Assembly (NCBI GenBank): GCA_030280995.1
Contig: JASXTE010000008.1
Coordinates: 1,111,001 to 1,175,000 of the forward strand
DNA from: Hemileia vastatrix
Taxonomy: Eukaryota > Basidiomycota > Pucciniomycetes > Pucciniales > Zaghouaniaceae
Reading direction: 5' to 3'
DNA length: 64,000 nucleotides
Shown here: positions 11,100 through 21,589 of the stretch, piece by piece
Position numbering within the stretch: position 1 is the stretch's first letter
Layout: every line of letters begins with the position of its first letter
Position numbers and translations under genes: made by a program
The notes under the pieces: model-generated
What the model was told of the DNA's origin: nothing
Databases searched by the model: none
What the model saw: only the letters and a program-made list of their open reading frames with translations

Positions 11100-11740
11100 A
11101 TCCATATTATTTTCATTGTATCAATGCATCTACAGTCCATTAACATGACCAGAAACTTTAACTGGTATTGATTCTGAAAAAATAAAAAATTCCTTAGTAT
11201 CATCAAGCATTAATTCTAGCCTGTGTAGATATTTCATCAAACTAATTTTTACTTTTGGTATATTAGGAGATAGATTTTGAGGCTTATCTTTAGAAGCCAT
11301 TTGGGATTAATTTATCATTTAAGTATATCTATTTTCTTTTTTTACTGAATAATTCACATTAGATTTTGTGAATCATGTTACAGTTTTTAATTTTTAATTG
11401 ATTTAATATGGAAAATTTTTGCTTTTTGCATTTTAACAATGTACTTCTGCAGTCCATCAACCTGAACAGGAACTTTACCAGGTATTGATTCCAAAAAAAT
11501 ATCAAAGTCCTTGGTATTATCAAGAATTAATTCTAGCCTGTATAGATAATTCCTCAAACTAATTTTTACTTTCAGCTTATCAGGAGATAGATTTTAAGGC
11601 TGATTTTTAGAAGCCATTTGGGCTTAATTTATCATTAAAGTATATTTATTTTCTTTTTTTACCAAATGATTCACATTAGATTTTGTGAATCATGTAACAG
11701 TCTTTAATTTTTCATTTTGTGTTTTTTTTTAAAGCTTTAA
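11100..11740 (-). repeat. tandem duplication of a roughly 320-bp unit carrying a short ORF
   Basis: Two neighbouring copies (about 11100-11420 and 11421-11740) align along nearly all of their length. A partial third follows at 11830-11930. On the minus strand, copy one encodes a 56-residue ORF (11130-11300, MASKDKPQNLSPNIPKVKIS...). Copy two encodes the same protein from 11616 with a premature stop after MASKNQP, then NLSPDKLKVKISLRNYLYR and a longer C-terminus. The two proteins share most residues over 45 positions, so the unit once held a coding exon. I do not recognise the family. Confidence 0.55.
11130..11300 (-). CDS. small ORF, 56 residues, unknown, duplicated next door
   Basis: It starts with ATG at 11300 and ends at 11130. 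The peptide begins MASKDKPQNLSPNIPKVKIS and continues with a helix-like YLHRLELMLDDTKEFF segment. The neighbouring copy has kept the frame except for one stop, and it extends past this copy's stop codon (DGLQKYIVKMQKAKIF), so this version may itself be truncated. There is no signal peptide or membrane segment. It could be the remnant of a transposon or host exon. Function cannot be assigned. Confidence 0.3.
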   Translation of the reverse strand: MASKDKPQNLSPNIPKVKISLMKYLHRLELMLDDTKEFFIFSESIPVKVSGHVNGL

Positions 11741-12980
11741 ATGCTTCTCAAATCCACTTTTTTTAATTTTCCTTTTGAGAAATTTCCAGCATTTCCCAAT
11801 TCAGAAATTATTAAAAACAATGTATATATGATGAATAAATAGTGATTCCATCATTCATTTTTGCTTTTATGACTGAATATTTCTTCTTAGATTCTGGGAA
11901 TCATACTTCAGTCTTCAATTTTTTCATTATTTTTTAGAAAAAAAAATTAAGAAAATGCACATTACCTTCTTTTTAGAACTCATGACAAATTTATATTTTC
12001 CTCCCAAAAGAGACTGTTATGTTCCCGGATTTCAATAAAAGACTTAAACACTTTGAAAGAGAATATAATTAAATTATTTAATCTAAAATTAATTAAACAA
12101 TAATATTTCATAGTAAAGAATTTGAAAATTTGAAAAAAAAAATCTAGCTTGAAGGAATAAAACAAATGAGCAAGTCTGATTATATATTGGAACAAACGAC
12201 GCAGACAGAGATAGAGGTCTAATGGGAATTGGTAAAAAGTGTGGAAGTTCGAGATCTAGGAGAGCCAATAGTTGAATTGGATTCCAAACATACAATGAAA
12301 GGGATACCTTTCATGTATTAGAATAGAATTTAACCAATTTCTCAAATGATAGGAATCAAAGCGGTAAGATACCAAAACATTGAGGTTTAGTTTTTAATTT
12401 GCAGCGCCAAATTTAGGTGTAATTTTTAGAGAATCAATAAAGTAATAATAATTTATCAATAAATTATTTCAGGAGATACAACAACAATGATGGGTCATGG
12501 GGTGCATTTCAAATTGGACCGTTAAAGCTTTCGGATTTTCAAGTGAACCTTATTGATTAAAAACACCCTATTCCAATTTTCAATTATGACCTACAAGCAA
12601 CGGTCATTTGTTTTGATTTCGTGTGTGTGTGTGTGTGTTTGTGTGTGATTTTAATTTATTATTATCTTATATATTCAATTTTGAGGTTCCTTCATCTAAA
12701 CCTTCACCATTTTTTTCCTTGGCGAAGAAAATATTTAATCAAAAATACAACACAAAACTTGATGCGTTTTGTTTCCGCTATTTTTGACACACTCTCCGAT
12801 TGATACAAAAAATATTTTTTTCACGGTCTTTTATATTTACATGGCTTATATCACAACGCTTGCAGTTATATTACTTTTTATCTCACGCCAAGTGATGGGT
12901 TTAGGTGGGCTGATCTATGCTTTTGGTGGGGGATGTGAGGCAACCCAACCACGAACCTTTTGGGATTAACACCTCAGAAC
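11741..12980. other. transition into CpG-normal DNA; GT microsatellite
   Basis: Up to about 11950 the sequence is AT-rich like the stretch before it. From about 12000, CpG dinucleotides become frequent. A (GT)n run lies at 12620-12648. Open frames here (for example 12089-12295 minus and 12769-12969 plus) have no recognisable domains. No gene is supported. Confidence 0.5.
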
Positions 12981-12984
12981 ACTT

Positions 12985-13145
12985 AATGTAAGGCTTTTAC
13001 ACTTTGCTAAGCTAAGATATTTCTAAACCGGAAAAGCTTAAGGTTTTCTTACCTTTTATTCCCTGCCAAAAGTGACGTGAACTCATGTTTTTGGCGGGGG
13101 CCCATAGATGAGAAACGCGCAAGCTTTTCAGGTTTTGCTGTAGTT
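12985..13145. mobile_element. foldback element, copy 1
   Basis: A hairpin-forming segment. The inner arms are CCCTGCCAAAAG and GTTTTTGGCGGGGG, separated by about 20 bp. The outer arms contain GGAAAAGCTTAAGG and CGCAAGCTTTTCAGG. The family core (TTTTGGCGGGG palindrome plus AAGCTTTT arm) is shared with the copies that follow. It is noncoding. Confidence 0.6.
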
Positions 13146-13302
13146 CAACAAAAGAGAAGCCACTGCTAGCCAGTTCCAGTGCCAAGTATTTTTTTTCGGA
13201 ATGCGGTAAATTATTATTCACGCTGTAAATTTGCCTTAATAATGGTAGACAACCAAAACAATTACTGTGGATGGAACTAGCGAAAGAAATCGAACTGAAA
13301 TA

Positions 13303-13427
13303 TACAGCTATTTGGGAAAACTTTGCTCTTTTTTTGCACCTCATCCCGCGCCCAAAGCGGCTTAAACTCATTTTTTTGGCGGTGAGTGGAAGGCAAAAAG
13401 ACAGCAAGCTTTTCCCAAATAGCTGTA
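13303..13427. mobile_element. foldback element, copy 2 (Tc1/mariner-type MITE)
   Basis: 125 bp with ends TACAGCTATTTGGGAAAA and TTTTCCCAAATAGCTGTA, perfect inverted repeats. Reading the ends as CAGCTATTTGGG inside TA fits a TA target duplication. The interior has a damaged CCGCGCCCAAAGCGG arm and its partner TTTTTTTGGCGGTG. It is noncoding. Confidence 0.8.
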
Positions 13428-13599
13428 TTTACTAAGTTGAATTGATTTAAGGAAAAGTGAAGTGAAATATAACAAAAAAACAAAAAAACAAATTGTTATT
13501 TTTCAAGGGTGTATTTAAAAAAAAAATGAAAGTGACTTGTGCAGCCTCCCCTTGTCTTTTAACAAAAGTATTTCCAAATATTGAGAAATTCACATATTC

Positions 13600-13730
13600 A
13601 CATGTACCTCTAAACCCAAAAAGGTTGCGGTTGTCTTGCTTCCCATTCCCCACCAAAATCGGAGCTTTTTGGCGGGGGATGAAAGGCAAGATACAGCCAA
13701 GTCACAAAAGCTTGCGGAATTTTGGACAAA
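13600..13730. mobile_element. foldback element, copy 3
   Basis: The core arms are CCCCACCAAAATCGG and GCTTTTTGGCGGGGG. The left outer arm reads CTAAACCCAAAAAGG, like the arm of copy 6, while the right side has CAAAAGCTTGCGG. The two outer ends therefore fit different subfamilies. It is noncoding. Confidence 0.6.
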
Positions 13731-13774
13731 AAAAATAAAGCTTCACTCACAAAAAAATGATTTTCCTATTCAAA

Positions 13775-13900
13775 ACGGGGTACCCCCGACCTATCCTAGA
13801 CCCTTTTAAATAGGCAAATCATTTTTTGGTGGGAACGATTTTGATATTTTCGTCAAATATTCCGCAAGCTTTTGAGACTTGGTTGTATACGCAAGCTGTT
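13775..13900. mobile_element. foldback element, copy 4 (diverged)
   Basis: It has the GGTACCCCCGACC left side, a TTTTTTGGTGGGAACG half-core and an outer arm CCGCAAGCTTTTGAG. The palindrome is eroded. I include it on the shared AAGCTTTT arm and the position between other copies. Confidence 0.4.
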
Positions 13901-14545
13901 CTTTTTTTATTTCTTAAAATCCCACCCAGCAAAGGGGCATGAAAGATATAAAAGAAGAATAGAAATCAATGAGGATCAAAACAACTGGTGGAGTTAAATG
14001 TGAAATATGTGTATGCAAAATAGGATAGAAGAAATAAAGTGCCAAATTGGTATGGGGAAAATTATTAGAGAATCTGTTAATTAGAATAAGGAATCTGGTA
14101 ACAAGCGGGAGAATAGGGGAGGGGGAGCGTAGGGAGGTAAAGTTGAACGCGACTTTGTCTGCTCTGGAAGAACCGCGCAAGCTTTTGGGGTCTGGCAGTA
14201 TGCTTGCTCATATTAAAATATTACAACATTAAGATATTGCTGTTAATTATACTTCATTTGATCACCTCAAAATATTCAAATACTTTACTGATTTCAAACT
14301 TGTGCTAATCAACACTATTCCACTCTAAAATACCCCTTTTCCTCTACAATTACAATTTACACTTGAACTTGGAATTTATATATCATAAGAAAGTTCTCTG
14401 TGCCCTTCCAAATGTGGGGTATCAATATTTTATCCGTCAGTCAAATATCTTCTCATTTTTCTCACTTGGTAAACACTTGATTGTGAGAGTTCAAATATAC
14501 CAATACAAGTATAAGCGAGCGCTTCATTCCGAAACCCGAATGACT
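13901..14545. other. spacer between foldback copies
   Basis: No gene is supported. A GCGCAAGCTTTTGGGG piece at about 14170 is another eroded arm of the foldback family. Open frames on both strands (13914-14180 and 14363-14569) lack recognisable motifs. Confidence 0.4.
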
Positions 14546-14669
14546 TACAGCTATTTGGGGAAACCTTGATCTTTTTTGCCCCTCATCCCCCGCCAAAAGC
14601 GGTTTAAACTCAAGTTTTTGGCGGGGAGTGGAAGACAAAAACACAGCAAGCTTTTCCCATATAGCTGTA
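14546..14669. mobile_element. foldback element, copy 5 (Tc1/mariner-type MITE)
   Basis: 124 bp. The ends are TACAGCTATTTGGGGAAA and TTTTCCCATATAGCTGTA, flanked as TA|CAGC...GCTG|TA. The core is the best preserved in the cluster: CCCCCGCCAAAAGCGG and AAGTTTTTGGCGGGG. It aligns with copy 2 end to end. It is noncoding. Confidence 0.85.
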
Positions 14670-16325
14670 TAAAAAATAGCGAAATTTGAGAAATATAATG
14701 AGAAAAAAAAAGTTAAAGGAGGAATAACTAATTTAAATACATATAATTATACGTGAAAAAATGGAAAACTGTTGAGAAAGTACGATGACGTCAAATTAAT
14801 GACTGCTTATAGTATAGGAACTTATGAAGTTTTCATTAAAAATAAAAATAAAAATATCACGTGGACAATACAAAAAGGTAAATTTAACTAGGAAATGAAC
14901 AACATTCCTATAAAAATAAATATAAAGGATCATTAAAATTTGGCGATATTTTTTTTTTTTTGAAAACTGAAAATCTTCCTAGTAGAACGAACGGTAACGC
15001 CGAGACTAAAAATTAAATATTTCTAATCAATAAATTAGTTTAATTAGTGCTTCGGCTTACATATTCTATGAACCAAAGGCCACTAGATTTAAAATTCAGT
15101 AAATATTCAGTTGTAAAGCCAAATAAATTCTCCAATACATATTCCCCTGGAATCTCTACCAGAATTTTAGTAATGAATTTTCTATTCTCTTAGACATGAA
15201 CCTGACCCGCGCAGCTTCTCATAAATTATATGTGTATTTTTATGCATATCTTTCTATTGAGTAACGTCATAATTTTAATGAAGAAAAAAAAAGACTTGGT
15301 CATGATGCACTTAAAATTACAAGCCGTTACCATATCTAATAGCCTATCTATTTCCGATTTTACTACCCTCCCCCCTCATCATTTAATAAATTGTTTAATT
15401 TAAAAACTATTCTAAGACCAGTAAGATAAAAATTAAAATCTAAATGGTAGAGACTATTCAACATTAGGAAAAAAAATTGGGGACATACTTAATAGTACAT
15501 CTATGCCATAAACGGTTATCGTCAAAAGTAGAATTTTTGAAAAATTCTGCACCTCCTACAAGCGTTTGTCATTCCCTCTCCACCCCCAACTAAAAAAAAA
15601 TTTTAGAAGTAGTTCAGTAGTTGCAATATTTTGGGGAGATCTAGAAATTACTTAAGAAGATGATTGAGTGGAGAGATGGGATGTCTGAGCTCTCCTATAA
15701 TTATTGTAGCTAATGAACTGCTACAAACAGTTTAAGGCGCGGGGGGGATGAGGGTGCCAAAAGTTTGCTGAAGATGCAAATTTTTTATGGATCCTGTTTT
15801 TGACGAAAACCTTTTATGGTATACCTGTAATCGTCCTGGTTGAACCCGATCTGAGTTTGGTTTGAACCTAATCGGAAAATAGTTTTGATCTTTGTACGCC
15901 TTTGCGAACAACCGAACGCTTACACGGCTTGCAATAAGGTGTGAATTAGCAAAAATCCACATAAGATTGGGTTAGCTACGGTTGAAATTTTTGGTCAAAT
16001 TAACGCATCAATTTTAATTATACGTCTCCAGACCTCTTTGGAAGTCCTCCACAAACAACCTTGAACCATGAAATCAAGATTTATGCGATGATCTGGTTAA
16101 AAAAGTGAAACTTCAGGAAAACCATTATGATATAGTTTTTGCTAATCCATGCCTTCTTGCACGCTGTGTTACTGGGTTCAGCGAGAGCAATTCAGTGGGC
16201 AACCCAATAAACAATCGTCCAACGAGGTTGCTATCGATTCCCCTCTCAAATACTCCGCAGTAAAACATCAAGAAATGGTATACGAGGGTGTTCTTAGTTA
16301 TGAAAATCTGGACAGGATCAACATT
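14670..16325. other. CpG-normal, gene-free stretch
   Basis: I see no supported gene. A perfect TGACGTCA (CRE-type) palindrome lies at about 14787-14794. The 76-codon minus frame at 15732-15962 has no recognisable domain, and I do not call it. Confidence 0.4.
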
Positions 16326-16441
16326 TACTGCTAACCTCCAAAAGTTGGTGGTTATCCTGCCTTTCAACCCCCACCAAAAACAATGCTTTTGGCGGGGGAT
16401 CAAAGGAAAGAACAACTGCGAGGTTTTTGGGTTTAGGAGTA
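16326..16441. mobile_element. foldback element, copy 6
   Basis: 116 bp with inverted ends TACTGCTAACCTCCAAAAG and CTTTCTTT-side partner ending TTTTTGGGTTTAGGAGTA, again bounded by TA. The core arms are CCCCCACCAAAAACA and GCTTTTGGCGGGGG. It shares the core with the other copies but has a different outer arm (CTAAACCCAAAA type), so it belongs to a second subfamily with copy 3. Confidence 0.7.
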
Positions 16442-17239
16442 CGTTCTTTCAAAGTCAAATCATCAAATTTTGAAGACTTATAGATTTCCAATTCACAAAT
16501 TTTATCGATCGTTTTTAATCTGATTATTCATTCATTATAATGATTTTAACAGCAATGATTGACTAGCTACAGCACTAATATTTATGTATCTGTTGAACTG
16601 CAGGTTAATAATTGACAACAAAATGCTTTTTCAGAAGCAGGAATTTTTTCTCCAATAATGGAAAATATATTTAAACTTTGCTTTGATGAAAACAAAATTA
16701 TAATTTTAATAAATTAGTTGCGAAGTGTTACTGAAATCTTGGTAAAATGATCTGACCATGATTGTTTTGGAAATTTCTCTTTTATGTGTCATTTCTACCA
16801 ATGGTCAAATGAAAATACAATCAAAAATTTTATGTATAAATGGTAGCCAGTCACCAAAACAAATTTTCAAGTATTTCAAGTAAGGGATGAGTTTTAAATT
16901 ATAATAGGGGGTATAAATGTTAGCCTATCCACAATTAAATTAAATGTGGATAAAAATCCTTATATCCCAATTATCTTCTGCAAATAATTTTGAAAATAAT
17001 TGGATTATTAGACATTTTAAGTGTCAATGTTCACCTCTTATCTGACATTTTTATCCTCAATTATTCATAACCACATCTTGGACAACTTTCTGCATGTGCC
17101 AGCCTCCCTACCTTGCTGCGCACTCCCATCCTGTCTATTTCTTCCATCCATTCAGATCCCTCTCCATCTCATCTGCTCATTTCTGCTCCTTTTCATCATC
17201 AAATATCTTAACATGCCTTGGCATCACATATTTTCTTAA
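16442..17239. other. AT-rich spacer, nothing recognised
   Basis: CpG becomes rare again after about 16500. The open frames near 17021-17239 are Pro-, Leu- and Ser-rich; they may be the decayed start of the Myb/SANT-like pseudogene that follows. Confidence 0.4.
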
Positions 17240-18553
17240 AGGAAGCCTTCCCCCACATGTTCTTCAAGTCCAACTACTCCCACTTTCCCTTGTTCAGCTA
17301 AGAAATCAAAGACCATTCAACTAAAAAAAGATGATCACCTCATACTTATCAACTGGCTAAAAACTAAAACTAATCATGATTCTTGTTTTGGTACTGAGAA
17401 TGCAACTAAATAGTATGGCCCCCTGCATCAAACATCAATGTATATCTTCTAATGGCCAACAAATTAAAAAATAAGAAAAAGTGAAGAATTGATCTTTAGC
17501 CAAAACAGATGTCTGAAAGCTTCAAGCACTATTAAGACAAATACAAGAAGGATAAGACTCTTTCATCTTTCATCTTCCACTGGTTTTGGTATTACTGACA
17601 TTGATATCAGTAAGGGCATCAAATCTACAGATGATAAGCTTGATTCTTCATGTCCTTACTTTAAAGAGATAGATTCTATATTTGGAGAACAAGCTAATGT
17701 AAATCCAGCAAAAATGTTGGATGGAAAAGATGCTATCTCCAAATATGATATCAAAATAAATCTTTTTGAATCCTTTTCCTCCACCCAAGCCTCCCCTCTT
17801 TTTAATTCAAAAAATAAAGATATCTTTTTAATAAATTCTTATGGTGATATAAACCAACCCAATCTAACTCCAGTGAGTTTTTTTCTTGTATCTAGTTAAT
17901 TTATTTATGTTTTATTTACTTCTCTTTTTCTAATTTTTAAAAAGGCCAATAAAAAACCCAGGCTCCACAATCAAGAAGCTCTGAAGCTAGCAAAAAAATA
18001 CCAAATTCATCCAACAAAAAGAAAAGACCTTCAACTACTCTAACTATCAGAAATCAAAGAAAACAAAAAAGAGATAATATTTTTCAAACCGCTATTTCTT
18101 CTATCAAAGATGTTTTAGAGAAATGTGATTCTGGTAAGTGATAGGATACCTCTTGTGATATTATTCTACCTTTTTTTTATTTTTGTTAATATTTCATAAC
18201 ACTTTAGGTAAAGTCAAGGTCTCACAAGAGACTTGTAAATTTCAAAAGCAACACTATGAACTCTCTTAAAAGAGGGATAATAGGGCACAAGACTTGGAGG
18301 AGAAGAAATATGAGCTCTCCTCACATAGAGATGATAGGGAACAAAACTTAAAGGAGAAGAAATCTGAGCTAACTCTAAGTATTGAAAAACCAAAGAAAGA
18401 GGAGAAATCTCTTGAGTAAAATTTTTCTATTAGATCAGATAAAACACAAGTATCAACTTGAAGATGATTCCAAAAAGAAATTTTTCATGATAGAATGTGT
18501 TAAATCTAATAAATCTATTTATGAAATTAAATGCTTAATGAAAATCTTTGATT
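17240..18553 (+). pseudogene. Myb/SANT-like DNA-binding family gene remnant
   Basis: A Ser/Thr/Pro-rich start (near 17243) leads to LKKDDHLILINWLKTKTNHD, a SANT-like first helix, then a stop at 17411. The frame 17489-17899 carries SSTGFGITDIDISKGIKS followed by CPYFKEIDSIFGEQANVNP, a block I know from multicopy Myb/SANT-like proteins of rust fungi and other basidiomycetes. Two further segments join by plausible introns (GTGAGT near 17873 to CAG near 17960; GTAAGT near 18135 to TTTAG near 18209). They encode a basic stretch and a charged coiled coil with an EEKKYELS-type repeat. A final piece reads to 18553. In-frame stops (17411, about 18270 and 18418) make it a pseudogene. A Harbinger accessory protein is a possible origin, given the transposase nearby. 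Confidence 0.5.
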
Positions 18554-19514
18554 GATTCCTAGTTTTTTTGTTTTCTTTCTCACTTCTTTTGTTTATAATT
18601 TTTTGGAAATGAAATTATTTCATAATTTTTTTTGTATTTCATTACTCTATCCATCATCATTTGAAAAACCTATTGAGAAATTTAACAAATATATTTTTCA
18701 ATGGTCACAATGGCAAAATTTGATTCACTATTTTTTACTTCTTTGTGTTTTTGAATCAGATTTTTCAAATTTACATTAAATTCAATAAATATGCTTTTTC
18801 TAAATACAGCTAAGTCAACAAAATTATATTTTTTTTTAAAAAAATTTGGAAATAACCCCCCTTGCATTTTACTGAAGCAAGGGGTGGGTATCACCAAAAA
18901 ATCATCAAGTCATCAATTTTGCATGTCAGATTTGAAAATTTGGCAATAATCTCCCTTGAATTTTATTGAATTAAGGGGTAAAAGTCACCAAATTTTAATA
19001 CAATTACATAATTTAATAAAAAAATAAATAAGATATGTCAAATTTACTAGTTTTAAAGTTATGGAAATTCCTCTTTCCAAAATGCAGATCATGTCTAAAA
19101 ACCAAGTTTGAGACTTTCCACAGTTATGGGCTAGAGGAACCCCATGAAACAAATTAATTTTTTAATGATTACCAGTTATACAACACAAGATTATTGGCCC
19201 ATTACTTTGTTTTAGTAAATTGAAATATCAGATTTATTTATTAAAATTTTATGAAAGAATAATAAATATTTGGTGACTCTAAAAATTGCCATAATTTTTT
19301 GATCTACCTAAAGTTTTATTAAATTTATTACTTTTATCTTATTTTCTTACCTTCTTGATTCATTGGATTAACTTTTGACTGATCTGAAATGAGCATCCAA
19401 AATGTGTGAATGCTTGACAAAACTGCAAGCCTGGAGGTGCTTTCATCATTTGGTGATTATTGTGAGAAGATTTCCAAAAAGATTTGGTGATTCCATTTCC
19501 TTAACTTAAATCAA
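18554..19514. repeat. AT-rich spacer with two copies of a hairpin repeat
   Basis: Two related units (about 18838-18900 and 18936-18997) contain AAAATTTGG, then CCCCCCTTGCATTTTACTGA and its partner AAGGGG, then TCACCAAA. Each can form a hairpin through CCCTTG and CAAGGG-like arms. Further ATTTGGTGA pieces occur at about 19267 and 19450-19490. No gene is supported. Confidence 0.4.
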
Positions 19515-20400
19515 TTATACACTTATGATCCAAGAATATAAACCAGGACCTTTTATTTTATCTGGTGAAGGAAATGGTTTTCCAGTAATAAGCTTTATAT
19601 AAGAGAATATTCCCAAAGTAAGATAACTCACATCATTCAAATCAGTATTAATCTTATTATTAAAGCCATAATGAGTGATTATAACATTAGAAAGAAATAG
19701 ATATTCACTGCTGATTTCTTCCCATTTCAAGTCACATGAATTCTGTATTCCAACTCTGGTAGCAAGTTTATGATTTTTTTCAAAAGCTTTACTGAAGAGT
19801 TTTTTATCATGAAGAGCAAGAAAGGAATTCAAAGAAGGTAAGGTGTCCCATTTTTCAAAATTATTATCTATTTTGTCTTTAGATAAATTTTTAAGCAAAG
19901 AATAGATGCCCATAAAATTAAAATTACTGAAATGATATTAAGAATGAATCAAAAGCTATTAGACATAATAAGAGAATAAACTTTAACAAATCATAATGAT
20001 GCTTAACAAAAATCTCTTATTCCTTATCAGTAAGAAAAGAAAATCCATTTGATATAGTGTGGTGATGAGATTGGATAGTTGATTAAAATATTCATCTTTT
20101 AGACCATCAAAGGAATTATTTTTGTAAATAAATTGAGGCTGAAAAGTATTACTAATAAATGGTATATATTTGTTGCCTCCTAATTTGGTTAGATATTTTA
20201 CATCTTCTGGTAACTTCTCTGTATAATTATTCTTTTCTCCACTTTAGTTTTATAGTACTTGATATTTGATATAAGGCCAAGTATACTATCCAAGTGAATT
20301 TTATTTTTTGAATATTTTTTTGATTTTGGTTATCATTATTTTTTGTTGATGTTTTAGATAATTATTGAAAAGAAGTTGAAATTGAAGTAGATGAGAGAAA
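19515..20400 (-). pseudogene. possible TET/JBP-like 2OG-Fe(II) oxygenase remnant
   Basis: An open frame of 132 codons (19913 to 19515) contains WDTLPSLNSFLALHDKKLFS, SNVIITHYGFNNKINTDLND, then VSYLTLGIFSYIKLITGKP. Upstream to about 20400, further blocks (KLGGNKYIPFISN, FDGLKDEYFNQLS) read in broken frames. The order, a hydrophobic strand, an expected HxD iron site before a Leu-Gly-hydrophobic strand and then a TGKP turn, resembles the Tet-like oxygenase family that is multicopy in rusts and other basidiomycetes. Here the expected His is Asn (INTDLND), so the iron site looks lost. Assignment is from memory of the family pattern and is tentative. Stops between blocks make it a pseudogene. Confidence 0.4.
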
Positions 20401-20435
20401 AGTAAGGTGTGAATCTGAAGAAATATACATTTTTT

Positions 20436-20439
<4 letters not shown>

Positions 20440-20478
<39 letters not shown>
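20440..20478. repeat. poly(A) tract, 39 A
   Basis: An uninterrupted A run. It could be the tail of a retroposed copy, but no SINE or LINE body is visible next to it and no target duplication was found. Confidence 0.8.
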
Positions 20479-20480
<2 letters not shown>

Positions 20481-20594
20481 AGAGTAATTATTACTTCAAT
20501 TGAAACTGAGGAATATTTTTCTAAAATTCTGCAAAAAAAAAAAAGAATTAAAAAAATTATTAAATGTTCTAATACCTATCTGTCAATTTTTTAT

Positions 20595-21020
20595 GACTGC
20601 CTCATTTCCCCCTTATTCCCTTGTTGGTGTCCTAACCCTCCCCCCCCTAATTACCCTCCAAACACCCCAGAAACCCCTCCTTGAAATCCTTTATCTCACC
20701 ACTACCCCACCTTTCACCTTTCTTTAACCTGGCCCACCCTCTCCTCTCCTTGTTTTTTAACAAATAATCATTAGCAATCATTTTTTTAATATATCAATTT
20801 GTTATTGAATCAATAAGTTAATGAATAATTGTTTATAATTGTTCATTAACTTATGAATAAGTTAAAAACTGATCTTTAACAATCAGTCATTAACTAATTG
20901 AATTGTTAATGAGTAGAGGGGGTAATGGCCTTGTTAAAGGGGGGTAGGGGTGAGATAAAGGATGCCAAGGAGGGGTTATAGGGGGGGTTTTGAGGACACC
21001 AAAAAGGGGGAAAGGGCAGG
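20595..21020. repeat. long inverted repeat (foldback), about 140-bp arms
   Basis: The left arm (about 20605-20745, C-rich) and the right arm (about 20895-21010, G-rich) are imperfect reverse complements. Shared blocks include TTGGTGTCCT, CCCCTCCTTG, ATCCTTTATCTCACC and TACCCC. An AT-rich loop of about 150 bp separates them. It sits downstream of the Harbinger transposase remnant and could be a MITE. The overlapping Lys- or Phe-rich open frames at 20962-21254 are composition artefacts. Confidence 0.6.
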
Positions 21021-21589
21021 AAACGGCCAGGAAAGGGGGATATGTCCATTCCAAGGGGATGGGAAAGGTGGGAAAATTCCAAGTCCAAGAAGGGATAAAG
21101 AATATGATGATGGAGAGAAAAAAAAGAAAGAAAAGAGGGAGAAAAAAAGGTTAACTTTACTAAGAAAATCAAAAAAAAACCCCCACTTACAAAAAATAAA
21201 TTTAAAAAAACCAAAAACCAAAAAAAAAAAAAAAAAACTATAATTAGTAAACATATAAGTGAAAATGAAAAAATGACTTACCTGGAGAGATGAGCTGAGA
21301 GAAAAATTGACTTGACATTATTTGAGGGATGCAAGAAGAGAGGAGGAAACGGATCTGAGTGATGAAAGAAAAAAAGAATGACTGAAAAAATTATTTCATT
21401 GCAGAAAATATGCAATTTCATGTTGAGTTGATGAAGGAAAACAAAGAGAGTTGAAAAAAAAGAGACCTTAACAGCAAATTCAAAATTCAAAAAAAAAAAC
21501 CCCCCAATTCCATTTTAATTAAAGACACAACTTGATCATTTGGACAGTATTAAAAAAAATTAAAAGGGTTGTGTTGAGAAATGTTGGAG
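21021..21589. other. spacer with A-rich tracts, no gene
   Basis: Low-complexity A-rich runs (about 21110-21240) and a short Phe-rich minus-strand frame (21278-21490) without recognised features. It may belong to the 3' flank of the Harbinger element. Confidence 0.4.

Noticed and set aside
15732..15962. 76-codon minus-strand frame with a basic N-terminus
   Set aside because: It has no recognisable domain and no supporting splice or promoter signal; a chance frame is enough.
20962..21254. Lys-rich and Phe-rich open frames on both strands
   Set aside because: They come from A-rich and G-rich low-complexity sequence inside and beside the inverted repeat.
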